Numbered from the stretch's first letter, positions 53,711 to 63,106 are shown. The stretch: 64,000 nt of DNA from Bacillus sp. CH140a_4T (GCF_008923725.1 NZ_WBPF01000021.1:393914-457913), one strand, 5' to 3'. Numbers and translations are program-made. The notes: generated by a model from the letters alone, not told the origin.

Positions 53711-54442
53711 TTAGTCATTTTTCGTAAAGTAAGAAACAAAACGAAGAATTTCTAAGTATAACCAAACTAATGTAAGCATTAGTCCCATTGCAGTGTACCA
53801 CTCCATATATTTCGGAGCTTGACTACGTACACCATTTTCGATTAAATCGAAATCTAGTAATAAGTTTAATGCAGCAACTACGATAACAACTGCACTAATA
53901 ATAATACCGATTGTACCGCCTTGGTGAATGTACGGAACCGTTACACCAAACATGTTTAGTAGAAATACGACTAAGTACATAACCATAATTCCAAGTGTCG
54001 CTGCCATCACGCCTGTACGGAATTTATCCGTTACCTTTACTACGCGTGTTGCATATAACACTAACATTGCAAACAGAATTGAGATTGTTAGTAATACAGC
54101 ATTTAAAACGATAGAATCGCCAAACTTCATTGTATAAACAGCTGAAATACTACCTAATACAACCCCTTCTACCGCCGCATAGATTGGTGCACCAAAAGGT
54201 GAAATACGCGGGAAGAACATAGACGCAAATGCGATGATTGCCGCAACGATTAAAGCACCAATTAATACTGGCATTTTCATCGTACCCTCTATCATCTGTA
54301 TGTATGAATAGACAGACGTTGCAAGTAGCAAGATAAGCATAATAAACGTTTTGCCTACTGTTCCGCCAATCGTCATCGCAGAAGCACTTGCTCCCTCTTT
54401 ACGGAATGCCTCTTTTTTCAACATTGGATTAGATGTTCTCAT
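53711..54442 (-). CDS. Bax inhibitor-1/YccA family membrane protein
   Basis: Polytopic protein of 243 aa with seven hydrophobic segments after a 25-residue cytosolic N-terminus (MRTSNPMLKKEAFRKEGASA). FFPRISPFGAPIYAAVEGVVLG-like sequence and the end FDLIENGVRSQAPKYMEWY fit the YccA/BI-1 family. B. subtilis YetJ of this superfamily leaks calcium in a pH-dependent way; the role here is inferred from that family. Monocistronic. Confidence 0.85.
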   Translation of the reverse strand: MRTSNPMLKKEAFRKEGASASAMTIGGTVGKTFIMLILLLATSVYSYIQMIEGTMKMPVLIGALIVAAIIAFASMFFPRISPFGAPIYAAVEGVVLGSISAVYTMKFGDSIVLNAVLLTISILFAMLVLYATRVVKVTDKFRTGVMAATLGIMVMYLVVFLLNMFGVTVPYIHQGGTIGIIISAVVIVVAALNLLLDFDLIENGVRSQAPKYMEWYTAMGLMLTLVWLYLEILRFVSYFTKND

Positions 54443-54517
54443 TTTTTCCCTCCTAAAATAGGTTCTACCAACAGTGTAAAGTTTTTCTCTTTACTTTTCA
54501 ATATATGCAGCTTGTTT

Positions 54518-56413
54518 TTATTTTAATCCTTCAACGATGTCTGATAGTTCACTCCATCTTTCCATCGTTTTTTCTAGCTCTTCTTCTGTTTTTTGCTGTG
54601 CTTCAGACAATTCTTGAGCTTTCGTAAAATCAGATCCAACTTTCGCAAGTTCTTCTCCAATTGACTCAATTTTCTCTTCTAGTTCGGCAATTGTATCTTC
54701 AATTGTTTCCCATTCACGCTGCTCATTGTATGAGAGTTTACGTTTACGTTGTTGTTTCGGCGCTTCTTCTACCACTTTTTTCTCTTTTTGAACTTCCGCC
54801 TTCTCAATAAGTTCTTTCGTCTTTTCCATTTCTAAAAAGTCCGTATAACTACCTAGGAATTCACGCACTTCGCCTCCGCCACTAAAGATGAACAATTCAT
54901 CTACTACTTTATCTAAGAAGTAACGGTCATGCGATACAGTTAAAACGACACCTGGGAAATCTTCTAAATAATCTTCCAGTACTGTTAATGTTTGTGTATC
55001 TAAATCATTCGTAGGTTCATCCAGTAATAGTACATTCGGTTCGCCCATTAAAATACGTAATAAAAATAAACGTCTTCTTTCACCACCAGATAGTTTACCC
55101 AGCGGTGTACCATGTGAATGCGTCGGGAATAAGAAACGTTCTAGCATTTGAGATGCACCAATTACTTTTCCATCTGTCGTATGAATCACTTCTGCAATCT
55201 CTTTAATGTATTCAATCATACGCTGATTTAAATTCATCTCTTCATTTTCTTGCGTATAATAAGCAACTTTTACAGTTTGTCCTACTTCAACTTCACCACT
55301 ATCAGGAGATAGCTTACCTGCAAGCATATTTAAAAGAGAAGATTTCCCGCTTCCATTCGCTCCGATAATCCCGATGCGATCGCCCGGCTTCACTATATGA
55401 TTAAAGTTGTGTAATACCGTTTTATCACCGAATTTTTTCGTTACATCTTTTAACTCAAGTACTTTTTTTCCAAGGCGACTCCCGCTAAGCGCAATATCAA
55501 CGGACTGTTTTGCAGCTGGTCCTTCTTGACCTTTTAACTCATCAAATCGTTGAATACGTGCTTTTTGCTTTGTCGAACGAGCTTTTGCACCGCGGCGGAT
55601 CCATGCTAGTTCACGGCGATATAAGTTTTGACGTTTTGATTCTTGCGCAATTTCTTGTTCTTCACGAAGTGCTTTCGCTTCTAAAAATGTACTGTAATTC
55701 CCTTCATAACTATACAGTTTTCCATTATCTAATTCGAAAATACGATTCGTCACACGATCTAAGAAATAACGATCATGGGTTACAAGTAATACGGCACCAT
55801 TATATCGTGCCAAATATTCCTCTAACCATTCCACTGTCTCATGGTCAAGATGGTTCGTAGGCTCATCTAAAATTAATAGATCCGGTGTTTCAATAAAACA
55901 TTGCGCCATCGCAATACGTTTTTTCTGTCCACCAGATAAATTTCCAACAGTTGCTGTAAAATCAGTTATTCCTAATTTCGTTAATAACGATTTTGCATTT
56001 GCATTTGCTTCCCACGCACTCATCGCATCCATACGTTGTTGCACTGCAAATAATTGTTCCTGTACTTTTTCATTACTTGGATCTTTTTCGATATTTAATA
56101 ACGATTGTTCATAATCACGAAGAAGACGAATTAAAGGTGTATCACCATGGAACACTTGCTCTAATACTGTTAGTTTTTCATCAAACTCTGGTTGCTGTGA
56201 TAAATAACTAATTGTATAACCACGTGAATGCGTCATATCACCTGTATCAGGAGTTTCTAACCCTGCAATAATTTTTAATAATGTCGATTTACCAGTACCG
56301 TTTACACCAATAATTCCGACACGTTGTCCTTCTGTAATACTACATGATAATCCATCAAATAACGGTTTTTCTCCGTATGATTTCGATAAGTTTTCCACAG
56401 TTAACATTTTCAT
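54518..56413 (-). CDS. yfmR: ABC-F ATPase (YfmR/Uup type)
   Basis: Soluble double-ATPase protein of 631 aa acting on ribosomes. Two ABC cassettes are seen: GVNGTGKSTLLK with LSGGQKKR and LLILDEPTNHLD, then GANGSGKSSLLN with LSGGERRR and VLLLDEPTNDLD. Between them is the P-site tRNA interaction motif region (RRELAWIRRGAKARSTKQKA). The last 80 residues are a Uup-type coiled coil (EEKIESIGEELAKVGSDF). YfmR helps EF-P-like rescue of stalled ribosomes. The ATG at 56413 overlaps the TGA of the HD gene (ATGA), so the pair is translationally coupled. Confidence 0.9.
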   Translation of the reverse strand: MKMLTVENLSKSYGEKPLFDGLSCSITEGQRVGIIGVNGTGKSTLLKIIAGLETPDTGDMTHSRGYTISYLSQQPEFDEKLTVLEQVFHGDTPLIRLLRDYEQSLLNIEKDPSNEKVQEQLFAVQQRMDAMSAWEANANAKSLLTKLGITDFTATVGNLSGGQKKRIAMAQCFIETPDLLILDEPTNHLDHETVEWLEEYLARYNGAVLLVTHDRYFLDRVTNRIFELDNGKLYSYEGNYSTFLEAKALREEQEIAQESKRQNLYRRELAWIRRGAKARSTKQKARIQRFDELKGQEGPAAKQSVDIALSGSRLGKKVLELKDVTKKFGDKTVLHNFNHIVKPGDRIGIIGANGSGKSSLLNMLAGKLSPDSGEVEVGQTVKVAYYTQENEEMNLNQRMIEYIKEIAEVIHTTDGKVIGASQMLERFLFPTHSHGTPLGKLSGGERRRLFLLRILMGEPNVLLLDEPTNDLDTQTLTVLEDYLEDFPGVVLTVSHDRYFLDKVVDELFIFSGGGEVREFLGSYTDFLEMEKTKELIEKAEVQKEKKVVEEAPKQQRKRKLSYNEQREWETIEDTIAELEEKIESIGEELAKVGSDFTKAQELSEAQQKTEEELEKTMERWSELSDIVEGLK

Positions 56414-57057
56414 ATTTGTGCATTCCACTCTTTCATAAATTGTTCAATAAACTGTTCCATATAACGATGACGAACTTCAGCCTCTTGTTTTGCTGCGTTC
56501 GTGTTCATTAAGTCTTTTAGTTTCAAAAGTTTTTCATAAAAATGATTTAAAGATGGATCGTTATTTTTTCTATATTCATCTTTCGTTATCACTTCACGTG
56601 GAGGAATAGTTGGATCATACATTAATCTCCCTTTCGCTCCACCATACGCAAATGTGCGAGCTATTCCAATTGCTCCAAGGGCGTCTAAGCGATCTGCATC
56701 TTGAACAATCTTCCCTTCAAGTGACTCCACTTTACCGCCATGACCACCTTTATAAGACATATTGGCGATGATATGTAGAACATGTTTACTTTCCTCTTCT
56801 TCCACATGTAACTCTTCTAACCAATCAGAAACTTTTTTCATTCCTGCTTCTTCACTTTCATTTAACTTCTCATCTGCCACATCATGAAGTAATGCTGCCA
56901 TTTCAATTATAAAACGATTTCCTCCTTCTTGCTCGGATAAAGAAATCGCCAGTTTATGTACGCGTTCAATATGATACCAATCATGCCCACTCGCATCTTT
57001 TTCTAAAATATGTTTTACAAAAGTAATTGTTTTTTGAATCTTTTCTTGTTTTGTCAT
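56410..57057 (-). CDS. ypgQ: HD-domain phosphohydrolase (YpgQ-like)
   Basis: Metal-dependent hydrolase of 215 aa. DWYHIERVHKLAISL gives the first H, MAALLHDVADEK the HD pair, IANMSYKGG and QDADRLDALGAIGIARTF the last D. This pattern and length match YpgQ, a nucleotide pyrophosphohydrolase of B. subtilis. It is the first gene of a coupled pair with the ABC-F protein. Confidence 0.85.
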   Translation of the reverse strand: MTKQEKIQKTITFVKHILEKDASGHDWYHIERVHKLAISLSEQEGGNRFIIEMAALLHDVADEKLNESEEAGMKKVSDWLEELHVEEEESKHVLHIIANMSYKGGHGGKVESLEGKIVQDADRLDALGAIGIARTFAYGGAKGRLMYDPTIPPREVITKDEYRKNNDPSLNHFYEKLLKLKDLMNTNAAKQEAEVRHRYMEQFIEQFMKEWNAQI

Positions 57058-57166
57058 TTTATCTTCACCCAGTTACTTATTGTAACACGCCCGCATTTTT
57101 TCATCACATATTTTCTTGTCCGCCCATACACTGAGTGGTAAGCATCATCATGGAGGAGGAATAAAT

Positions 57167-57973
57167 ATGTTCTATAATAATCAACCGCCGTATCCACAAC
57201 AACCATTTTACCCTCAGCAACAGGAACAACGGTATGAAGAACAATATGAGGAATATGAGGAATATGAGGAACAAGAACAACAATTCGAACAAAATCCATA
57301 CACAACAACGCAAAACCAAGAAGCTAATTATCAACAAAACGCATACGACACACGTCCAAATTATGATTACCCTCAAAACCCATATGCAGCACCGCAAAGT
57401 CAAGAACAACAATATCAGCAAAATCCATATGTAGCACCACAAAATCAAGAACAACAATTTCAGCAAAACCCATATGCAACAACGCAAAATCAAGAAACTG
57501 AATATCAACAAAATCCATACGACTCACGTTCAAATTATGAATACCCTCAAAATCCATATGCAGCACCACAAAATCAAGAACAACAATTTCAACAAAATCC
57601 ATACGCAACTCAGCCTCAACACCCACAATATCAACCACAAATGTATCAACCAAACTATGACGCACGTGTTTCACCACCGGCACCACAAACTATTGATCCG
57701 ACACAACCACAAATCTTACCGCCTGGACCAATTACAGAACCAACACAACAACAAATTCAACAAGTTGTCGGTACACAGTTTTTACCTTTAAAAAAACCTG
57801 TACTAGATTTCGTTAAACCTTGGGTAGATTATGGTTTAAATGAAGCAAAACATACATCACACAAACATGCTTTAACAGAAGTTGCTGCGATTATGTTTTT
57901 AGTTGGGAAAGGATTCAATCCTACGATTGCACATTATATTGTTGAGTCTTGGGAGAAGAATGAGCAGTTTTAG
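57167..57973 (+). CDS. Gln/Pro/Tyr-rich repeat protein with conserved C-terminal domain
   Basis: Protein of 268 aa, not assignable to a family. Residues 1-165 are low-complexity with repeats of QNPY...QNQEQQFQ. A block of about 56 residues starting QNPYTTTQNQE recurs as QNPYATTQNQE, showing an internal tandem duplication. The last 70 residues (GTQFLPLKKPVLDFVKPWVD, then LTEVAAIMFLVGKGFNPTIA) look like a folded helical domain. GGAGGAGG precedes ATG 57167. There is no signal peptide. Such composition is common among Bacillus spore coat or morphogenetic proteins, but that is only a guess. Confidence 0.7.
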   Translation: MFYNNQPPYPQQPFYPQQQEQRYEEQYEEYEEYEEQEQQFEQNPYTTTQNQEANYQQNAYDTRPNYDYPQNPYAAPQSQEQQYQQNPYVAPQNQEQQFQQNPYATTQNQETEYQQNPYDSRSNYEYPQNPYAAPQNQEQQFQQNPYATQPQHPQYQPQMYQPNYDARVSPPAPQTIDPTQPQILPPGPITEPTQQQIQQVVGTQFLPLKKPVLDFVKPWVDYGLNEAKHTSHKHALTEVAAIMFLVGKGFNPTIAHYIVESWEKNEQF

Positions 57974-58002
57974 GGTTGTTCATTTCATGTTAAATAAAAC
58001 AA

Positions 58003-58049
58003 AAAAAGTGTCACAAATGCCTGGTTTATAAGCATTTGTGACACTTTTT
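58003..58049. terminator. Bidirectional terminator
   Basis: Perfect 18-bp stem AAAAAGTGTCACAAATGC / GCATTTGTGACACTTTTT with an 11-base loop between the repeat protein gene and the convergent SpoVS-like gene. Confidence 0.9.
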
Positions 58050-58091
58050 ATTTGTTATGTTAAATATCATTTCAATACTGAATTACTGCAA

Positions 58092-58364
58092 CTACCTTTT
58101 CCTTCTAGGACCAATAATTAATTTAATCGCCGTTCTTTCTTGATCATTAATAGTAACCTCTTGAAATGCCGGAACAAAGGCCAAATCAATTCCACTTGGA
58201 GCGACAAATCCTCTTGCAATCGCAATTGCTTTAATTGCTTGATTTAAAGAACCCGCCCCAATCGCTTGGATTTCTACATTTCCACTTGTTCTTAGTACAC
58301 CTGCAATTGCACCTGCCACTGAATTTGGTTTTGATTTTGAAGATACCTTTAATATATTTTCCAT
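58092..58364 (-). CDS. SpoVS-like protein
   Basis: Protein of 90 aa of the SpoVS family (Alba-like fold): ILKVSSKSKPNSVAGAIAGV, AIGAGSLNQAIKAIAIARGF and DQERTAIKLIIGPRRK are nearly as in B. subtilis SpoVS (86 aa). SpoVS is needed for normal spore coat assembly and dehydration. The middle part (VAPSGIDLAFVPAFQEVTIN) diverges from canonical SpoVS, so this may be a paralogue with the main copy elsewhere. It lies next to other spore-surface candidates. Confidence 0.9.
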   Translation of the reverse strand: MENILKVSSKSKPNSVAGAIAGVLRTSGNVEIQAIGAGSLNQAIKAIAIARGFVAPSGIDLAFVPAFQEVTINDQERTAIKLIIGPRRKR

Positions 58365-58593
58365 GTAAGTTGCTCCCTCTATTATTTAATCGCTCTTTTG
58401 TTACGGTTTAAAATATTTCAACGTATCTTTTACTACTATTCACACCAAAAGCAAACAATGCTACATATGTACATTCATTCGATACTTTTCGTCTTCTTCC
58501 TGCACCACAACGTAAATAAAGGGAAACAATCATAAACTCTAATATACAAACGTTTTAAAAAACAGACATTCGCTTAAAATATGCGTGCCTGCT

Positions 58594-58719
58594 TTACTTC
58601 AATCTTTCAAGATATCCCACTGATATTTTCACCAAATCATTAACCTTTTCTTCTTCAAAAATTGTTACAACTACTATTCTATTACTATATTTCATCGTAT
58701 TAGCACTTTTATACTCCAA
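58594..58719 (-). CDS. Small protein of 41 residues
   Basis: Within the 429-base gap 58365-58793 a minus-strand frame starts at TTG 58719, six bases after AAAGGTGAT, and ends at TAA 58596-58594. The peptide has charged and hydrophobic residues in helix/strand patterns (NRIVVVTIFEEEKVNDLVKI, end SVGYLERLK). Good ribosome site and protein-like composition support it; no homologue is known to me. It lies between spoVS-like and exosporium-like genes. Confidence 0.55.
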   Translation of the reverse strand: MEYKSANTMKYSNRIVVVTIFEEEKVNDLVKISVGYLERLK

Positions 58720-58793
58720 ATCTATCACCTTTTATATAAGACAGGCATAAACTACTATGAGTATACACTTCATTCATAATAGGAGGTAATATA

Positions 58794-59342
58794 TTGGGTT
58801 CATACTATCATTATTCAAACTCATATAAAAAATGCTCATGCAACTCCTCTTCTAGTTCATATAGAAAATGTTCATGCGACCATTCACATAAAAAAAGCTG
58901 TCCGGCATACGGTACTTTTTGGCAAACTGAGTTTATAACTGTTCCGTTTGGAGGTCCTTTTCCATTTAATCACGTTGGCCCTATAGCAGGAGGAGTTTCC
59001 TTACTAAATCCTACTACTATACAATTTAGTCAAGCGGGGGATTATAGAGTTTCTTTTATTTCTACTATAAACACTACTTTAAATCCTGTATTTCCACATA
59101 TCCCAGTCATGACTATATTTTTAAATAATAATCCACTTGCTAATAGTCAAGGTGACTTTGCTTTTCAAACGAATACTTCATCAAATAACGAATGTCTTCA
59201 ACTAGTAGGCGAAACGATTGTTACAGTTCCCGCTAATTCAACTCTTCAACTGAAAAATAATAGTGGTTTTAATCGTCAAAGTATTATAACTTGTGATAAT
59301 GGTATCAATGCAGTTGAATTAACAGTTATAAAACTAAGTTAA
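58794..59342 (+). CDS. Exosporium-type surface protein (BclA C-terminal/ExsF-like jelly-roll)
   Basis: Protein of 182 aa. The first 38 residues are rich in S, Y, C and K (SYYHYSNSYKKCSC, SYRKCSCDHSHKKSC), possibly a cross-linking or attachment segment. The rest is a beta jelly-roll of the kind in BclA C-terminal domains and ExsF/BxpB: ATYGTFWQTEF-like start, IQFSQAGDYRVSFISTIN, ETIVTVPANSTLQLKN and an end with INAVELTVIKLS. No collagen-like GXX repeats. The start is TTG at 58794, seven bases after AGGAGG. Probably made late in sporulation, on the spore surface. Confidence 0.75.
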   Translation: MGSYYHYSNSYKKCSCNSSSSSYRKCSCDHSHKKSCPAYGTFWQTEFITVPFGGPFPFNHVGPIAGGVSLLNPTTIQFSQAGDYRVSFISTINTTLNPVFPHIPVMTIFLNNNPLANSQGDFAFQTNTSSNNECLQLVGETIVTVPANSTLQLKNNSGFNRQSIITCDNGINAVELTVIKLS

Positions 59343-59433
59343 TAAGCATCTTTTTTATTGAATAATGTTCTTTAAATTCCCATCATCGAACATAAATTCC
59401 ATTGTATCTTTCAGTTAATCTAATAAACATGAA

Positions 59434-59471
59434 AAAAGTACCGAACTCTTCTACAAAAGTTCGGTACTTTT
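59434..59471. terminator. Bidirectional terminator
   Basis: Perfect 14-bp stem AAAAGTACCGAACT / AGTTCGGTACTTTT between two convergent genes. Confidence 0.9.
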
Positions 59472-59496
59472 CATATTAAAAACTTCTCATTCTTTC

Positions 59497-61101
59497 TTAC
59501 TTCTCCACATAAACCGACTTAACAATTGTACGATTATACGGTTGCCCTTCTTTATTCATCCCTTTTATATCCATCGTAACGTTATATACTCCTGGTTGCT
59601 TTATGTCCTTCAAAGCACCAGTAAATGTATTGTTATTAACATTTTGTAGTTCATTGTATTCAGAGACTAGTTTCCCTTCTTTATTCACGACTCTTACTGT
59701 TATGGAAAGATCCCCTTTCATTTCAGGTGCCACAGGTGATTTTTTCAGTTTATACTCAGATTTATTCGCTTTAACTTTTGTAGGCATTTGGAGAACAAAT
59801 GGTGCGTCACTCTTGTAATCGCTTACAACTAAATATGCATCTTTCGACTGCTTCGCCATCATTTTAACTTTCCATTCTCCTACATCCATTTTATCAAATT
59901 TAAAAGTTCTAATTGTCGCACCACCAAAGAAAGATTCACCTTCACCAGTAGTTATAACGCTATCCTTATTTGTATACATTTTTCCTTTTGGTGATATCAT
60001 TTGTACGTCTACATCAGAAGAAGCAGTTAAGATAGAAACGATTCCTTCTGCCTTTTTATCAACTGTAACGGTTTGCTCTATCCACTGATTTTGTGGCAAT
60101 TCTCCTCCTAAAATGTTTTGATTTGAAGTTGTATTTAATTGTTCTATATTTTCATTTGAACTAGTACTCGATGCTACTAAAGCTGGTACGGCTACATTTG
60201 ATGTGCGTAAATATGGTTCAATGCGAGAGAAAACAGCAGATCCTTTTCGTATATTATCATGATCAAATTTGGAATCTGTAAATAAATGCGTTCCATACGG
60301 TAACTTAGCACTCCACTCATTTACTAATCCATCATTTGAACCGTATGATGACAAATATAACCCACCCATAGATAAAGCAGAAAATACTGGTCCCCAGCTA
60401 GTCCCAGTAGCCGTATAGTAACGGTTTAATTTAGCTGCTGGATTATTATCAATCATTGAACGAAACTTTGCCATTTCCCCCATTTGTAATGAATACGTAC
60501 CATCATCTTTTTGACCTAATATAGAAGCAAGCCATCCTGCCCACCAACTATATGATAAATCCGCTAAGTTTGATCCATGATGTGGCGTCGCAAGTGTAAT
60601 AACATTTCCGACAAATCGATTTGCACCATATCCTACTAATGCAGCCTGTGTATCAATACCGCCTTTACTATGTGCTACAATATTAACTTTTTTACCGAAA
60701 TGATTATATATTTCTTCTAATTTTTGTGCTAACAATTTTCCGTTGTCCCACTGACTAGCTGACCCTTTTCCAGCAGCATCATATAATTGTATAAAAACTG
60801 TTTGATAGCCTGCTTTCAAAGCATAATCATACATATCATTTATATCATGATACACTGTCTTACCATACCAACTATCAGCATTCCCATTCCTTCCTTGTAC
60901 AAAAAGAATTGGAGGCTTATTCTCATCATAATTTGCAGGTTTTTGACCTAAAAACCATTCTCCAGGTGCAAATACTTCTTTATCTGGAAATCCCGTTTTA
61001 ATTTCTTTTACTTCCTCCGCCTTTACCGTCGTACTAACAGCCATCGGAGTCATAATAAAACATGCGAGAAGTAATAACATATACCTTTTCAAAATCCTCA
61101 T
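59497..61101 (-). CDS. Secreted lipase (triacylglycerol lipase family)
   Basis: Secreted enzyme of about 534 aa. A signal peptide (MLLLLACFIMTPMAVSTTVKA) is followed by an alpha/beta-hydrolase domain: FVQGRNGNADSWYG (oxyanion region), nucleophile elbow IVAHSKGGIDTQAA (Ser about 145), and LATPHHGSNLADLSY. The catalytic acid is likely in GSNDGLVNEWSA and the His in SKFDHDNIRKG. From about residue 320 come two beta-sandwich-like regions that may bind a surface. ATG 61101 is seven bases from GGGGG; an ATG two codons earlier is too close. Monocistronic. Confidence 0.85.
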   Translation of the reverse strand: MRILKRYMLLLLACFIMTPMAVSTTVKAEEVKEIKTGFPDKEVFAPGEWFLGQKPANYDENKPPILFVQGRNGNADSWYGKTVYHDINDMYDYALKAGYQTVFIQLYDAAGKGSASQWDNGKLLAQKLEEIYNHFGKKVNIVAHSKGGIDTQAALVGYGANRFVGNVITLATPHHGSNLADLSYSWWAGWLASILGQKDDGTYSLQMGEMAKFRSMIDNNPAAKLNRYYTATGTSWGPVFSALSMGGLYLSSYGSNDGLVNEWSAKLPYGTHLFTDSKFDHDNIRKGSAVFSRIEPYLRTSNVAVPALVASSTSSNENIEQLNTTSNQNILGGELPQNQWIEQTVTVDKKAEGIVSILTASSDVDVQMISPKGKMYTNKDSVITTGEGESFFGGATIRTFKFDKMDVGEWKVKMMAKQSKDAYLVVSDYKSDAPFVLQMPTKVKANKSEYKLKKSPVAPEMKGDLSITVRVVNKEGKLVSEYNELQNVNNNTFTGALKDIKQPGVYNVTMDIKGMNKEGQPYNRTIVKSVYVEK

Positions 61102-61277
61102 TAACATTCCCCCTTTTTTTGAAAGGAAGCACTATTTTTACTCTAGTTTTTTCTTACTTATTTTATAGGTGAAAAATAGTAACTGTCCTTTCTTATGAAA
61201 CGTTATTCTCTCAACATGTATCCATTCCTTTTCCTATTGGACTCATTAAAAATTTCTCAACACATTTCCAACTAAAA

Positions 61278-61323
61278 AAGCTGCGTATAAAAGGTCTATA
61301 TTATAACCTTTTATACGCAGCTT
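61278..61323 (-). terminator. Terminator hairpin
   Basis: Perfect 17-bp stem AAGCTGCGTATAAAAGG / CCTTTTATACGCAGCTT, just past the stop codon of the gene ending at 61329. Confidence 0.85.
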
Positions 61324-61328
61324 CTTTC

Positions 61329-61538
61329 TTATAAATCAATGATATACTCATCATCATATTTATCGTATTGGAGCCCTGATCCTAATTTGGATTCCGTAAC
61401 TTGATCTCTTAAAAACGGTGCAGATTCCATTTTGCTAGTTGCAATTTCAATTCCATATTTTTTCGTTAAATGTGCTAATTCTATTAAAAACCACTCTCTT
61501 CGTAATGTAACTGGAATATCAAATGTTCTTCTTTTCAT
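61329..61538 (-). CDS. Small protein of unknown function (69 aa)
   Basis: Protein of about 69 aa, rich in charged residues (KRRTFDIPVTLRREWFLIEL, then HLTKKYGIEIATSKMES) and an acidic end (DKYDDEYIIDL). ATG 61538 has GAGGTG nine bases upstream; the open frame to 61565 lacks a site. No membrane segment. I do not recognise a family. Its own hairpin terminator supports that it is a real gene. Confidence 0.6.
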   Translation of the reverse strand: MKRRTFDIPVTLRREWFLIELAHLTKKYGIEIATSKMESAPFLRDQVTESKLGSGLQYDKYDDEYIIDL

Positions 61539-61700
61539 ATATAATAGCACCTCTTTTATTTTCATAACTTAAAAAACATTATAGTATATGCATGTCCATT
61601 TTAAATGTGCTATTACTAAAATAATATTTTAGTTTACATAAAATAATTATGTACTAGTAGAAAGAGGCTTGTCCTCCTCTTTCTACTGTAGAGATTTAAA

Positions 61701-61853
61701 TTAAGAACATCTTGGTACACCTAAAGCTAAGAATAAACCTGCTACTCCCGCAGTAATCGGTACTTTTAACGTAATAACATCGTCTACTTTCGTTACTAAA
61801 AAGAAAGCATTACCTTCTTGTAATATACAAGTTACCAATAATTGAAATTCCAT
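61701..61853 (-). CDS. Small hydrophobic protein of 50 residues
   Basis: In the 496-base gap 61566-62061, a minus-strand frame begins with ATG 61853 behind the very strong ribosome site AAAGGAGGGGG and ends at TAA 61703-61701. The peptide starts MEFQLLVTCILQEGNAFF, continues VTKVDDVITLKVPITAGVAG and ends LFLALGVPRCS. Two cysteines and a Gly/Ala-rich hydrophobic tail are visible. I know no function. The rest of the gap shows no further gene. Confidence 0.65.
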   Translation of the reverse strand: MEFQLLVTCILQEGNAFFLVTKVDDVITLKVPITAGVAGLFLALGVPRCS

Positions 61854-62061
61854 TTAAACCCCCTCCTTTCAATCGATATATTACACTTTATGAATTTTCT
61901 TTAAAAATGTAATAGGAAATACATCTATTTTTCCTTATATATTAAATTAATGTTTATAAATCTATTAAAAATACTAATTTTCTAAATTTATATAAATCGT
62001 GTAATATCCAATAAGTTCCTATATAATCAATAGTGAAAATCTTACAAATGGAGGTATAAAA

Positions 62062-62979
62062 ATGGCCATTTTGAGTAATATTGGTGCAGCTTTATTTTTT
62101 ATTGCTTTTATTCTTTTAATTCTATGTATCATTTCATTCTTTAAGAAAAATGGAAAAGCAAAACAATACGGTCGTCCTGCCGTTATTCTTTTTATGATTT
62201 CGATTGTATTAATAATAACTAGTGCTGAGACTTCTAATAACCCCATTGTTGAATTCTTTTCTATTTTAAGTTTTGTTTTATTTGTTTTCTTCCTTGTGCT
62301 AGCAATCTTATCTGTAATTAAAAAGACAGGTGTAGCAAAAAAACAATTTATTATCACTGCTATTTTATTTGTCATTTTTGGTGTGTTATCAAGTATTTCA
62401 AACCCTACTTCTGAAAAAACGACAGCAACTAGTAAAAAAGTTGCTTCTAACAATGCAGAACAAAAAGAGAACGAGAAGAAAAAAGAACTAGCAAAGAAAG
62501 AAGCAGACGAAAAAACCCAAAAGCAAGAAGATGAGAAGCGTCAAGCAGAAGAACAAGTTCGTAAGCAAGAGGATGAAAAACGTCAAGCAGAAGAGCAAGC
62601 TCGTAAACAACAAGAAGAACAAAAACGTCTAGCTGATGAACAAGCTCGTAAACAACAAAAAGAACAAAAACGTCTAGCTGGTGAACAGGCTCGTAAACAA
62701 CAAGAAGAACAAAAACGTCTAGCTGATGAACAGGCTCGTAAACAACAAGAAGAGCAAAAACGACAAGCTGATGAACAAGCTCGTAAACAACAAGAAGAGC
62801 AAAAACGCCAGGCCGAAGAGCAAGCTCAAACAAAACCAGCTGCAAGTAACAATAATAATGTAACTTACAAAAATTGTACTGAAGTTAAAAAGGCTGGAAA
62901 AGCTCCTATTCATAAAGGACAACCAGGTTATAGCTCTAAACTTGATCGTGATGGCGATGGAGTTGCATGTGAAAAATAG
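62062..62979 (+). CDS. Membrane protein with coiled-coil repeats and C-terminal Excalibur domain
   Basis: Protein of 305 aa. Four membrane spans occupy residues about 5-112. Then comes a long charged coiled coil (about 120-255) with 15-residue repeats such as EEQKRLADEQARKQQ. The C-terminal 37 residues are an Excalibur calcium-binding domain (YKNCTEVKKAGKAPIHKGQP, then DRDGDGVACEK). Excalibur domains often occur at the cell surface. Ribosome site GGAGG seven bases before ATG. Repeat number may vary between strains. Followed by a good terminator. Confidence 0.8.
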   Translation: MAILSNIGAALFFIAFILLILCIISFFKKNGKAKQYGRPAVILFMISIVLIITSAETSNNPIVEFFSILSFVLFVFFLVLAILSVIKKTGVAKKQFIITAILFVIFGVLSSISNPTSEKTTATSKKVASNNAEQKENEKKKELAKKEADEKTQKQEDEKRQAEEQVRKQEDEKRQAEEQARKQQEEQKRLADEQARKQQKEQKRLAGEQARKQQEEQKRLADEQARKQQEEQKRQADEQARKQQEEQKRQAEEQAQTKPAASNNNNVTYKNCTEVKKAGKAPIHKGQPGYSSKLDRDGDGVACEK

Positions 62980-62984
62980 TAATG

Positions 62985-63015
62985 AAAAAAGAAGCTTAGT
63001 AGAAGCTTCTTTTTT
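62985..63015 (+). terminator. Rho-independent terminator
   Basis: Stem AAAAAAGAAGCTT / AAGCTTCTTTTTT with a 5-base loop and T tract, right after the Excalibur gene. Confidence 0.85.
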
Positions 63016-63106
63016 TACTGTTACGTATAAAATCTAATTACTCTACCATTCTTGTAAGCAATATATCAATTTAAAATAGCATCTTATTTTTTAAATACTT
63101 GTAATA

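Noticed and set aside
57104-57511. Leu/Ile/Cys-rich minus-strand frame
   Set aside because: Antisense of the Gln/Tyr-rich repeats; no ribosome site and unnatural composition.
59342-61340. PlcR box upstream of the secreted lipase or protease
   Set aside because: Searched by eye for TATGNANNNNTNCATA upstream of both secreted enzyme genes; no match found.
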